From: Chionoecetes opilio
Lineage: Eukaryota; Arthropoda; Malacostraca; Decapoda; Majidae
DNA length: 64,000 nucleotides
Direction: 5' to 3'
Assembly (NCBI GenBank): GCA_016584305.1
Contig: JACEEZ010010165.1
Span: forward strand, 47,253 to 111,252
Shown here piece by piece: positions 1 through 9,391 of the stretch. The position numbers and the translations under genes are program-made. Each line of letters begins with the position of its first letter. Position 1 is the stretch's first letter. A model generated the notes under the pieces. The model saw only the letters and a list, made by a program, of their open reading frames with translations. It did no database searches and had not been told where the DNA came from.

Positions 1-163
1 AGGCTTGATGCGCCTGAGTCTGGCTGCCCTTAGTAGTGTGGTCCAGGAGTCGAGATCCCGAGGTGATGTAAGGCCAGCGTGAGGATCTTCATCAGTTGTG
101 TGGATAATACAAACAGGAATTGTCTCATCCATGGCTGATTAGCTTCTCATTCACAAGTGTTAC
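1..163 (-). CDS. Partial exon of a multi-copy arthropod-type protein, N-terminal part
   Basis: On the minus strand an ATG at 132-130 opens a 44-codon frame that runs off the window edge. It begins MDETIPVCIIHTTDED and continues with SPRDLDSWTTLLRAARLRR. Upstream, a pyrimidine-rich stretch ends in CTTTGCAG, a good 3' splice site, so the exon would start at 163 with a short 5' untranslated part. The S-x-x-DL-SW-TLL-AAR pattern resembles the N-terminal part of a large uncharacterised, probably transposon-related protein family that I recall from arthropod proteomes; this is memory, not a search. No function is assigned. Only the first piece is visible, so length and intactness cannot be judged. 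Confidence 0.45.
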
Positions 164-1298
164 CTGCAAAGATAAGAAATAAACTTAAGAACACTTGCAA
201 TTATTGGCAATTAGCTGATATTTTTTCTAAACATATTATATGCTGCTGTTGATTTGCTGCAAAATTCAAAATATTATGGAAGGATCAATAGTGGCTGCAT
301 TCGATTCCTTGTATCTGAAAATGTATAACAAACTATTTTATTTATGTCATTATCACATATGGTTGCTAAGATATGACGATAAGTCGATTTTCAATATTTA
401 TCTGGTGGCCATCCTGGATTTTGGCTCAAAAAGTACAAAATCTTTTGATTTGACCAAACTTGTTGCTACAATGGCATTATATGAACATAATTAAAGCTAG
501 AAAAGAAAAAGACACTTGGTATACCATGTAGAATCATGACATGCAGTCCTAACATGAATGTACCCCTTACAGGTTTTACCGCATTTGGCGCGATTTGTTT
601 GCTGATAGGTGGTCTGTTCAATAGGCGATAAAAATATGAAAGCTGCTAAATCCAGACTGCTACCAGGGCAAAATGAGTTCCTGAATAATATACCTTTCAA
701 ATGATACCAATGAGCCTTTGCCATCTTTTTGGTACCGACAGCCCTATACCTGACGGACTAAGCGGAGGTGGAAGCGTTGTTGTGGTTGGCGTCAAGTGGG
801 TTTTCACACCAAGTTATCCATGACGCGAAGCTATAATCACTGTGTCGCTAAGACACGTCCTTTGATTTAAAACTATGTGCAAAGAGTCTATATACAAGCA
901 CGTATAAATTAGTAAGAGATGTTAACTCGGTGAGGGCTGGTAGTGAACTGACCTCCCTGGTGGGCAGCGAGTCCCCCGCTACCAATATCTAGCCACGTGT
1001 ATACATTTCAGTGGCTATAGAATCTAATGGGCGGCGGCCAATGACCGCGCTTCAAACCAAGGTGCTAATTATTTAAAGGTGCAAATGCTTAATAATAATG
1101 GGAATGTTCAATTATCCATCCCAGTATTTATCATTTACTTAAATTACCTTAATTATTACCCATTACCATTATAATTATATATATACATCCCTACGCACCC
1201 TCCTATGACGAGCGGAAAATACCTCACTCACAAGGGGGGGGTGAAACAAAACCACCACTCTACCAATTATGAGAGGGTGGTTGGTGGATAATTTCCAC
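164..1298. other. No gene seen; unique-looking AT-rich sequence
   Basis: Short open frames at 240-494 (+) and 497-724 (-) have no recognisable motif and no codon pattern of a real protein. Nothing supportable is seen here apart from general AT-rich intergenic or intronic sequence, possibly including intron of the DXO-like gene that starts before 1840. Confidence 0.5.
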
Positions 1299-1347
<49 letters not shown>

Positions 1348-1348
1348 T
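1299..1348. repeat. (AGT)n microsatellite
   Basis: About 16 uninterrupted AGT units. A shorter, imperfect array of the same trinucleotide lies near 14620-14680. Confidence 0.95.
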
Positions 1349-1419
1349 AGTAAGTAGACAATTAGCTCACACACACTCTGTAATTACTCACACCACACTT
1401 AGTGGCCATTAAAAAAATA

Positions 1420-1555
1420 CGATAGGAATATAAAAACATAAGAAAATAAGGAAGCTACAAGAGGTCGCGAAACCTACACGAGGTAGTTCCTGTTACTTAA
1501 TACTACCTATATCCACCTTTCATCCCCATATCCACCTTTCATCCATGAATTTATT
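1420..1555 (-). mobile_element. 3' end of a CR1/L2-like non-LTR retrotransposon
   Basis: Read on the minus strand this ends in AGCTTCCTTATTTTCTTATG, an imperfect version of the repetitive 3' tail seen at 35900-35975 (plus) and 61021-61090 (minus). All three copies share the block around GGAAGCTACAAGAGG (or its complement) and a nearby block around AGTTCCTGT. The copy at 35650-35975 carries coding sequence of a reverse transcriptase C-terminus, which identifies the family. Confidence 0.7.
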
Positions 1556-1585
1556 TATCTATCTTTAACCTTCTATTATCTATCT

Positions 1586-1799
1586 TTAACCCTTGAGGCC
1601 CAGAACGTAATTTCCATTGTAAATTAGGTGTCATTAGACGATTTTTAGTGACTTTAAGCAATATTTTATAGATATGATCTGTTTAGTATCCTTGTCGACT
1701 AACTAATTTGGTATATTTAGTGACTTTTCTTAATTTTATGGCTCGACAACATACAATTTTTTTCATAGCAAAGGAAAGATCTGGGCGTGAATGGGTTAA
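1586..1799. mobile_element. TTAA-flanked MITE, piggyBac-like, copy 1
   Basis: The element starts TTAACCCTTGAGGCCCAGAA and ends CTGGGCGTGAATGGGTTAA. The outer TTAA is the piggyBac-type target duplication and the ends are imperfect inverted repeats of about 20 bp. Further copies of the same length class lie at 36722-36933 (opposite orientation) and 59238-59436. There is no coding capacity. Confidence 0.8.
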
Positions 1800-1839
1800 A
1801 GCTCCCTAATGACACTTACTTTTAATTTTTTTTTCCTAG

Positions 1840-2119
1840 GCGACAACAGCAGTAAGGCGAGGCGAACCATCCCTTTCCCGGGACAATACTGGCAGGTGTA
1901 CTGGGGCGAGGTGGATGGCCTGGGCCTCTTCTACTCCTCCCAGGTGGACATGATGGACCGCGGTGCCAAGGCCACGGACGACTTGCTCTCCAATCACCCC
2001 CAGTTCGAAGGTCTGATGAGGAAGGTCGTGTCTAAACGCCACTTTATGTACCGAACACACCTCTACCAGCCGCCCAAGAACACGGTGGCCTGGAAGGAAG
2101 AGATGTGGTGGGGGATGCA
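1840..2119 (+). CDS. Exon a of DXO-like gene (GEVDG motif)
   Basis: The acceptor is TTTTTTTTCCTAG at 1827-1839. The exon starts in phase 1 (GC completes a split codon) and encodes 92 full codons plus CA. The donor is GTGTTT at 2120. The residues include [18 protein letters not shown], with the acidic pair E24 and D26 that corresponds to the metal-binding E-x-D of DXO/Rai1. Codon use is GC-rich compared with its AT-rich surroundings, which supports real coding. A read-through frame continues to 2144 but encodes nothing familiar after the donor. Confidence 0.72.
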
Positions 2120-5100
2120 GTGTTTGTTTTGTGTGGGACATTAAGGGGGAGGGATATATATTAAGAGTTTAGTTTTTAGTAGTTGGGTGAAAAGATAGGT
2201 TTAGTTGGGAGTATGAATAGTTTGATTGTAGGTAAAAAAAAAAAGCTCCTCTACTGGTTGGGTTAAAATATTGGCATAGTAAATGCCAATCTTACACCTG
2301 GTTGGGTGTAAATAGTTTGATTAGAGGTAAAAAAAAAATATAAATAAAATATCATCTGTGTACTAACAAACAATATTGGTTTCCGGGGGGTCGACTGTAT
2401 GCAGCAGCAGTGGCGTAGCTATAGGTCTCTATCAATGAGGGGGCACCTGGGGGCACAGCTGTGTATATGGGGGCACTATGGCAAGCGGAGCTCAGGGGCA
2501 TTCTGATGCCACAAAGAAGGGTATTAGGGCATATCGTCAGTCACAGGTCCAAGCAGATTACGGCAGCCATGGCCAGTGGGGGTGTGCACATGGGGGGCTC
2601 CGGATTCTCATGGGGGGCACGTGCCCCCCGTAGCTACGCCACTGGCTATAGCCGATCTGACGTTATATAAAGCAGAAAGATAACGAGGCAACAACCATTA
2701 CTTTGCAGGGAGGACTAAAAAAACTCAAATCACACGTAAGCTCTCCCTCCCTCCCCATTCACAGTGGCGCCGCCAAGACATGGTGACTGGGGTGGCCAAA
2801 GCTGAACCCATATCTAGTTTGGGGTGGCCATGGCATAGCCGCTAAATAATGGTTGAATTTTTTTAGAAGTCTGACTCAGATCTGGGGTGGCCAATGAGAT
2901 TTCAGGGATGGCCGTGGCCACCCCTTAGATCCGCCACTGCCCACTCATTCCTATCCCTCTCTCTTCCCACTCCCTCCCTTTCTCTACTTACTGACCTTAC
3001 GCTGTAGAAATATGACGAAAAGCAACAAAATATAGCGTTGTTTGGCCAAAAATCACAATCTTCCTCCTCCCAGCTGCCTCCACACGCGTCCTGCCCCCTT
3101 GCCGACTCGCTCTCGATTGTCGCTCGTCCCGGATTACTCAAAGAACTTAACACTGCCTCGAAACACTAAACCTTTCCCATATTTCCTTCCCACGCCATTA
3201 CCTGTTTGACCTTTGACCAATAATTTTTAATTTTTGACCTGTAACGTTAGCTAAGTCTTGAATGTTAGTAAATGTGAGTTAGTAATAGTGTTGGTATAGT
3301 TTTGCAGTATTTTTTTGTACAGCTTATATTGATAGGGTTCGTTAGTGCTTCGAACTCATTAACAGCGTCGCAGAGGATTGTGGGTAGGATATAATCTTTT
3401 TTTTTTTTTTGGCTACGTAGTTTGTGGGTTGTTAAAGGTCTCGATTGCTTTGCTAGCAGTGGCGTAGCTAGGTATATATCAATGGAGGGGTTACCTGGGG
3501 GGTCACAGCTGTGTATGGGGGGGGGGCACTAGGCATGTGGAGCTCAGGGGCCACTCTGATGCCACATAGAAGGGTAGCTATAAGGGCATATTCTAAGATC
3601 CGATCAGTGGTGGGTATCAGAGCATTATACAGAATACGGCAGCCATGTCTAGTGGGGGGCATAGGATTCTCATGGGGGGCACGTACCCCCCATGTTAACT
3701 ACGCGACTGACTGTATGTTTTTTTGTTTTTTTTACATCACAAAGGACTGGCCACGGGCACAACAAAAATGGGTAACACAAAGCCCGCTTAGTTGCCAGTC
3801 CCTATAAAGAAGACAGTAAGAGAATAAAATAAAAAAGAGGGGTGAGCCGATTTAGTTCGGGAGGTGTCTTGTTACTCTTCTTTTGAAAAGATTTAAGTCA
3901 TAGGAAAGTGGAAAAATAGAAACAGGAAGAGAGTTCCAGAGTTTATCAGTGAGAGGGATGAAAGAGTAAAGATACTGATTAACTCTTGCATTAGGAAGAT
4001 GGACAGAATAGAGATGAGAATGAGTAGAAAGTCTTGTGCAGCAAGGCCGCGGGAGGGGGGGAGGCATGCAGTTAGCAAGTTCAGAAGAGCAGTGAGCATG
4101 AAAATAACGGTAGAAGAGAGCAAGAGAAGCAACATTGCGGCGGTGATTTAAAGATTGAAGACAGTCCAGTCAGAGGAGAGGGATTGATGAGACGAAAAGC
4201 TTTTGACTCAACCCTGTTTAGGAGAGCTGTATGAGTGGATCCTCCCCAAACATGTGAGACATACTCCATACATGGGCGGATAAGGCCCCTGTAGAGAGCA
4301 AGCAATTGGGAGGGAGAAAAAAATGGACGCAGACGCCACAGCACACCTAACTTCTTAGAAGCTGTTTTAGCAAGAGATGAGATGTGAGATTTCCAGTTCA
4401 GATTTGTAGTAAAGGATAGTCCTAGAATGTTCATTGTAGAAGAAGGAGACAGTTGAGTGTCATTGAAGAAGAGGGGATAGTTATCTGGAAGGTTTTGTCG
4501 AGTAGATAGGTGAAGAAATTGGTTTTTTGAGGCATTGAACAAAACAAGGTTTGCTTTGCCCCAATCAGAATTATAGAAAGATCAGTAAGTTAGGCGCTCG
4601 GTGGCATCTCTCCGTGAATCACTTAGTTCCTGTTGAGTTGGACGTCTAATAAACGACGTTGAAAAATGCAGGGTAGAATCATCACACGTAGGAGTAATAG
4701 GGCTTTGAGTTAGACTTAGAAGATCATTAATGAATAATAGAAAGAGAGTGGGTGATAGGACAGAACCCTGGGGAACACCACTATTGATAGATTTAGGAGA
4801 AGAACAATGTCCGTCTACAGTAGCCTGCAATATACGGTTTGAAAGGAAACTTAAGATGAAGGTACAGAGAGAAGGATAGAAACCGAATGAGGGTAGTTTG
4901 GAAATTAAAGATTTTGTGCCAGACTCTATCAAAGCTTTTGATATGTCAAGGGCAACAGCAAAAGTTTCACCGAAACCCCTAAAGGAGGATGACCAAGATT
5001 CAGTTAGGAAAGCTAGAAAGATCGCCAGTAGATAGCCCTTTACGGAAACCGTAACTGACGATCAGATAGAATATTGTGAGCAGATAGATGCTTAAGAATC

Positions 5101-8100
5101 TTCTTATTAAGTATAGATTCAAAAACTTTAGAAAGGCAAGAAGTCAAGCTATAGGACGGTAGTTTTTGAAGGATTAGAACGGTCACCGTTCTTTAGGAAC
5201 AGGTTTGGATGTGAGCAAACTTCCAGCAAGAAGGAAAGGTGAAGTAGATAGACAAAGACGGAAAAGTTTGACCAGGCAAGGTGCAAGCACAGAATGCACA
5301 GTTTTTGAGAACAATAGGAGGGACTCCGTCAGGACCGTAAGCCTTCCGAGGATCTAGGCCAGAAAGGGCAAAGAAAACATCATTCCGAAGGATCTTAATG
5401 ACAGGCATAATATAGTCAGAGGGTAGAGGAGAAGGAGGAACAAGCCCTTCATCAACCAGAGTGGAATTTTTTAGCAAAGGTTTTGAGCGAAGAGTTCAGC
5501 TTTAGAAGTAGATGAGACAGCTGTGGAGCCATCTGGGTGAAGCATAGGAGGGAAAGATGAAGAAGAAAAATTGTTAGAGATGTTATTAGCTAGATGCCAG
5601 AAGTCACGAGAGGAATTTGATTCAGAAAGATTTTGACATTTTCTATGAATGAAAAAGAGTTTTTGGGTAAGTTGAAGTAAAGATTTGGCATGATTACGGG
5701 CAGAAATATAAAGGGCATGAGTTTCAGGAGATGGATGCTTACGGTACCGTTTGTGAGCCACCTCTCTATCTCGGACAGCATGAGAACAAGCAGAGTTAAA
5801 CCAAGGTTGACGGGCTTTAGGATTAGAGAAAGTGTGTGGAATGTACGCCTCCATGCCAGAGACTATGACCTCAGTTATGCGCTCTGCACAAAGAGATGGG
5901 TCTTTGACATGGAAGCAGTAATCATACCATGGAAAATCAGAGTAGTACTGCCTTAGGTCTTCCCACTTAGCTGAGTTGAAGTGCCAAAAGCACCTCCGCT
6001 TAGGTGGGTCCCGAGACGGTACCGGAGCGATAGGACAGGTTACAGAAATAAGATTGTGATCGGAGGAACCCAACGGAGAGAATAGTTTCACAAAGTAAGC
6101 AGAAGGGTTAGTAGTTAGGAAAAGATCAAGAATGTTGGGCGTGTCTCCAAGGCGGTCAGGAATACGGGTAGGGTGCTGCACCAGCTGCTCTAGGTCTTGG
6201 AAAATAGAAAAGTTGTAGGCTTGTTCACCAGGTTGGTCAGTGAAAGAAGATGATAGCCAAAGCTGGTGGTGAACATTGAAGTCCCCAAGAATGGAAATTT
6301 CAGCTAAAGGAAAATGAGATGAGATGTGCTCCACTTTTGATGTTAAATAGTCGAAGAATTTTACATATTCAGAGGAATTGGGTGAGAGATATACAGCACA
6401 GATAAATTTAGTAAGAGAGTGACATTGAAGTCGAAGCCAGATGGTAGAAAATTCGGAAGATTCAAGGCCGTGGGCACGAGAGCAAGTGATGTCATTGCGC
6501 ACATATACGCAACAGCCAGCTTTGGATTTAAAATGAGAATAGAGACAGTAAGAGGAGACAGAAAAAGGTCTGCTGTCAGTGCTCACAGACAACTGAGTTT
6601 CGGTGAGGAAAAGAAGATGAGGTTTAGAGGAGGAGAGATGATGTTCAACAGATAGAAAGTTAGATCTAAGGCCGCGAATGTTGCAGAAGTTTAAGGAGAG
6701 AGAATAATGTAAGAATAATGTATGTCAGTAGAGAGAAGTGTCTGCAGCTACATCATTTTCTTGCTTTCAGGTTGACGCTGTTGGAGTGGTGGGCAGATTA
6801 TCAGTTTGGGAAGGTGCCTAACATCATCGGCGGGGAGATAGAGGGCCAGGAGGTGACGGCTTTGAGGCTGTACTGCCCTCAAACCCTGCCACAGTTAGCT
6901 GAAGCTTGGTGTGACAAGGTACTACTCTCTAACAACAAGCCTGCAATCACCTCACTACAGCTACAGGCTTACCAAACAATTTCCTCCTTCTCTTCAATCC
7001 CATACCGTCTTTACATTATCATCCTCTTTACTTTCCTTTAATTCCATACTCGTAATCTATCCTCAGTTCAGTTCAGTTGTTGGTCGGGGGGGAGATGCTG
7101 AGAAGTGCCATAGAGGTAAGGCGAAAAGAGCGCTTTACCGGTCTTCAGGCGCTTTTGTAACGGGCCCGGCTAAGGCACCGGCTCAAGCCCATGTACAGTC
7201 GATATTTCAGGCGCTTTTGCCCTGCCATACACCTCCAAAGCCCAAGGTGTGGGCGTGGTCCGAGAATCCTATTAGCCAATCACGCTGCCTGTCTGAGCGC
7301 TGCTTAGGCAGCTTTGACCAATCACAAGGCTTGAACACTTCTCCACCAAAACAAGAATTTTTGTCCCTCCCTCCCTCACATCTGCACTAAGGTAACGCTC
7401 GCCCCGCGGCCCGCCGAAAACTGTTTGTCACATGTATGACATTCATCAGAGGTTTTGACCACCTAAACATTTTTGCATTGGGACGTGCCACATACCATGA
7501 TAAGCGGAAAACTGTGCTGATTCCGAGACTGTGAGTGAAATTTTAATGCAAGCAAAATTGCAGGAATAAGGAGAAGTTGAATAAAAAAAGTGAAAGAAAA
7601 AAATGTTTATACACGATTTCATTTTGCTCTCATTATCTTATTATAGGTATAGTTTACTGTATTTTTTATACATTCATGATATGCACTAATGTCTTGTGAA
7701 GATGATAGTATGTTCAGTTGTCCTAAATATCATCTGGTAGTATGATAATACCGTGTATTAGTACAGCATTTTAGTGCGGGCGGAGCACCCTTGGTGACAC
7801 TTGTCGTCGCTTAGCCCGCCGCCCGCCCGCCCGCCAACCAACACACAACACAACATTTCTATCGTAAGCATATAACACCCTATAATGCCGCATTTAATCT
7901 TTAACGATCAATTCATACGCACCTTGCAATACTATTATTACGTAAACACCAATTGTTACGTTGTAGGAACTGAAACAAGGCTGTATTTGCCTTATAAACA
8001 GAAGATAAATGTCTGTCAAAGGCCCACAGCACCTCACTAAGTCAGGGTCTGACCATGCCTTAGTTTTCAGCGCCTTTAGCGTTGCCACTAAGGCAGCATT

Positions 8101-9387
8101 CTCGACTGAGCATAGCGGTGGGAGGGCGTTTCGCCTTACCACAGGCGCCCTAGTGGATAGGGCGCCCTAGCTCGCTCTCAGCATCTGGCCCCGGGAGTCT
8201 AGCCTTTTTCAACGGCACTCTCTGACGAGTTTCTTCTTGCTATCTGGGTCTTTAGTTAGTTGTCTTCTCTTATTCTGTCTTTTAATTTCTTTCTTTTCTT
8301 TCCTCTTATTTATCCTATCTTCCCGCTTTCTCCCTCCGCCTTCCAGCCTGCGTGGGACACTGGCCTGTGTGAGCGTTTCCTGTCGTCCGTGCTTCGCTTC
8401 ATCAAGTACTGGTGCAACAAGAGGCCGAGAGAGACCCTGTCCTTCGAGCTGCAGGAGAATGGTGACGTGCTCTGCTGCAAGAGGAAGGTCAAGATCGCCA
8501 GCCACCACTTCCTCGTCAATAACATCTTGCCGGACGCGTTTATCAGAGACGTGTATCCCGCCCCGCCGCCCAAACCCAAACCCACCTGGCCGGGAAAACG
8601 GGGGCGTAAGTGTAAACCTCGCGTCCTTCGTAACCCGACGCGCCCCAGACGTAAGATGTGTTACTGGAAGCTGCCCAGATACCACGAGGTAGAGAAACAC
8701 CCGCCCTGCTCCCCTCCACGCTGCGTCATCCGCCCGGAGTCAGGGGAGGAGGACGAGGACACGAAGACCGCCAAATGCCAGGATTCAGTTGATGATTTTC
8801 TCTACTCTGACCCCAAGTGGTGGAAGAAGGAAAGACCCAAGCATCGGAAGATACCCAAACGCACCCACGAGATACCCAGGAGGAAGCACCCGTCTCGCCC
8901 TAAGCCGCCCCGACCCAGGACGACAGACCCCAAGAGACCTTCGGGTGGTCTGACGAAGGCACACATCCGTAGGTGGGTGGACAAACGCGCCCGTGACTGG
9001 TACAAATCAAGCGTGCCGAATGACATCCTGAAGAAGACATTCACGTTTACGACCACACAGCAGGTCAAGGCCGTGAGCCGATCTCCTACCTCCGGGGATG
9101 TGAACGAGGACATCAGCAGCGCTAAGAGGAACGAGATCCTGTTTGCCCCACTGCCGGAGAGGAAACGCCGAGGCACCAGGCATAAACATGGACAGACCCA
9201 GAGCAAGCCCCCCATCAGGGAGGACGATGAAGCCTACGAGAGGTTTAGAGACCAGCACTACGTTCAGCCCCCCACCAGGGTAGCACAGCCCAGGACCAGG
9301 ACTAGGAAGGTGAAGCCCGTGCCGCCAGTGCCTGAGGACGACGCCAGCTACGTCAAATACAGACGCAAGACAACCAAATCTTACTAA
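1840..9387 (+). CDS. DXO/Rai1-like protein with long basic C-terminal tail (N-terminus outside window or unseen)
   Basis: Three exons, 1840-2119, 6771-6918 and 8347-9387, join in frame (phases 1, 2 and 0 agree) to give 489 residues ending at TAA. The first 213 residues match the C-terminal half of DXO/Rai1 decapping exonuclease-type proteins: a GEVDG motif at residues 23-27, the LLEWWAD...KVPNIIGG segment at 97-114, and a closing helix [17 protein letters not shown] enzymes remove incomplete caps from RNA and degrade it 5' to 3'. Here the expected E-x-K motif (VELKTS in human DXO) seems replaced by VDMMDR at 36-41, and the residue after WWA is D instead of Q, so activity may be lost or changed. 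The tail (about 276 residues) is rich in K, R and P and is unusual for the family. Introns carry a Jockey-like element and MITEs. The N-terminal exons were not found. The family call rests on remembered motifs. Confidence 0.72.
2220..2407. other. Intronic sequence with a degenerate direct repeat
   Basis: AGTTTGATTGTAGGTAAAAA near 2218 and AGTTTGATTAGAGGTAAAAA near 2313 are direct repeats about 95 bp apart, each followed by an A-run. They may be two decayed retroelement tails. No gene is seen. Confidence 0.3.
2408..2644. mobile_element. hAT-like MITE, CAGTGGCGTAGC family, copy 1
   Basis: Terminal inverted repeats are CAGTGGCGTAGCTA at the left and TAGCTACGCCACTG at the right. The interior is rich in GGGGGCAC blocks. 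Related copies are at 3457-3709, 15181-15499 and, truncated, 23848-23927. The 8-bp flanks do not match each other. The ORF across it has no known motif. Confidence 0.75.
2762..2939. mobile_element. hAT-like MITE, second family, with near-perfect 8-bp target duplication
   Basis: It begins CAGTGGCGCCGCCAAG and ends TAGATCCGCCACTG. The flanking octamers are CCCATTCA (2754-2761) and CCCACTCA (2940-2947), 7 of 8 identical, as expected of hAT insertion. The GGGGTGGCCA block occurs three times inside. Confidence 0.75.
3457..3709. mobile_element. hAT-like MITE, CAGTGGCGTAGC family, copy 2
   Basis: The left end is CAGTGGCGTAGCTAGG and the right end is AACTACGCGACTG. It shares GGGGGGCACGT and CATGGGGGGC blocks with the copy at 2408-2644. 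It lies just upstream of the poly(T) that marks the 3' end of the minus-strand Jockey-like element. Confidence 0.7.
3852..4542 (-). pseudogene. Jockey-like RT, C-terminal region
   Basis: Translates to [17 protein letters not shown], then [20 protein letters not shown], then [15 protein letters not shown] and [13 protein letters not shown], the typical sequence after the RT palm and thumb in Jockey, CR1 and related elements. A frameshift near 4150 splits off the last part (RRVTRHLPN at the end). The copy at 37412-38101 is intact across the same region and shows the unbroken reading. Confidence 0.85.
4582..5470 (-). pseudogene. Jockey-like RT, palm region with frameshifts
   Basis: Recognisable pieces in order: [20 protein letters not shown] (about 5370-5310), an [20 protein letters not shown] block (about 4795-4715), and CDDSTLHFS, a decayed Y-x-DD site, near 4685. 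The Y-A-D-D of active RTs is altered here (TCDDST). Frame changes occur near 5210, 5030 and 4940. Confidence 0.85.
5471..6693 (-). pseudogene. Jockey-like apurinic endonuclease domain
   Basis: The open frame runs from about 6693 ([12 protein letters not shown], then [15 protein letters not shown]) to 5471. Endonuclease hallmarks: TET near the start, [16 protein letters not shown] motif reading [22 protein letters not shown], and the catalytic GSSDHNLIS. Downstream the frame enters the RT linker ([20 protein letters not shown]). This 400-residue stretch is free of stops, so this part has not decayed much. It would nick target DNA to prime reverse transcription. Confidence 0.9.
6771..6918 (+). 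CDS. Exon b of DXO-like gene (WW and GG segment)
   Basis: The acceptor is TTTTCTTGCTTTCAG at 6756-6770 and the donor is AAG|GTACTA at 6919. One base completes codon CAG from the preceding exon, then 49 codons follow: [20 protein letters not shown] and onward to LAEAWCDK. This aligns with KLLKWWAQSFLLGVPRIVAG of human DXO (from memory). The Q after WWA in human DXO, near the active site, reads D here. The acceptor is only about 55 bp from the Jockey-like element boundary. Confidence 0.75.
7090..8188. mobile_element. TIR-flanked non-autonomous DNA transposon in intron
   Basis: GAGATGCTGAG...GTAAGGCGAAA at 7092-7125 is inverted relative to TTTCGCCTTAC...CTCAGCATCTG at 8129-8187, giving imperfect inverted termini of about 35-60 bp. 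The interior contains no transposase. Superfamily is not clear; the flanks show no clean target duplication. Confidence 0.5.
8347..9387 (+). CDS. Exon c of DXO-like gene (C-terminal helix and basic tail)
   Basis: The acceptor is CCGCCTTCCAG at 8336-8346. The exon begins in phase 0 with [18 protein letters not shown] and runs 346 codons to TAA. Residues 1-70 of the exon finish the DXO-like fold (ending [10 protein letters not shown]). The rest is K/R/P-rich with PPPKPKP, PKRPSGG and [18 protein letters not shown] runs, and repeats an acidic-tyrosine motif ([11 protein letters not shown], then [11 protein letters not shown]). The tail looks disordered and strongly basic, as in nucleic-acid-binding or nuclear extensions. 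A 1041-base stop-free exon with even codon use supports true coding. Confidence 0.75.
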   Translation, partial: PAWDTGLCERFLSSVLRFIKYWCNKRPRETLSFELQENGDVLCCKRKVKIASHHFLVNNILPDAFIRDVYPAPPPKPKPTWPGKRGRKCKPRVLRNPTRPRRKMCYWKLPRYHEVEKHPPCSPPRCVIRPESGEEDEDTKTAKCQDSVDDFLYSDPKWWKKERPKHRKIPKRTHEIPRRKHPSRPKPPRPRTTDPKRPSGGLTKAHIRRWVDKRARDWYKSSVPNDILKKTFTFTTTQQVKAVSRSPTSGDVNEDISSAKRNEILFAPLPERKRRGTRHKHGQTQSKPPIREDDEAYERFRDQHYVQPPTRVAQPRTRTRKVKPVPPVPEDDASYVKYRRKTTKSY

Positions 9388-9391
9388 TAAA
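9386..9391 (+). terminator. AATAAA poly(A) signal overlapping the stop codon
   Basis: The stop TAA (9385-9387) shares bases with AATAAA (9386-9391). A T/GT-rich stretch (GTTGTGTCG) follows about 20 bases later, so the 3' UTR would be very short. Confidence 0.6.

Larger units (their letters stand above)
3717..6715 (-). mobile_element. Jockey-like non-LTR retrotransposon, minus strand, inside intron of DXO-like gene
   Basis: The order on the minus strand is endonuclease (6693-5471), reverse transcriptase (about 5470-4582), C-terminal domain (4542-3852), a short 3' UTR and a poly(A) tail (T-runs at 3718-3735 on plus). It is about 3 kb. The 5' end falls where the endonuclease begins ([12 protein letters not shown]), so ORF1 and the 5' UTR are missing: either 5'-truncated or a partial copy. 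Several frameshifts and stops break the RT. A second copy of its 3' half lies at 37273-38693 with the same tail sequence. It sits antisense to the host gene within its 4.65-kb intron. Confidence 0.9.

Noticed and set aside
1836..2141. Minus-strand ORF opposite exon a
   Set aside because: Shadow of the plus-strand exon, which has matching splice phases and a known motif.
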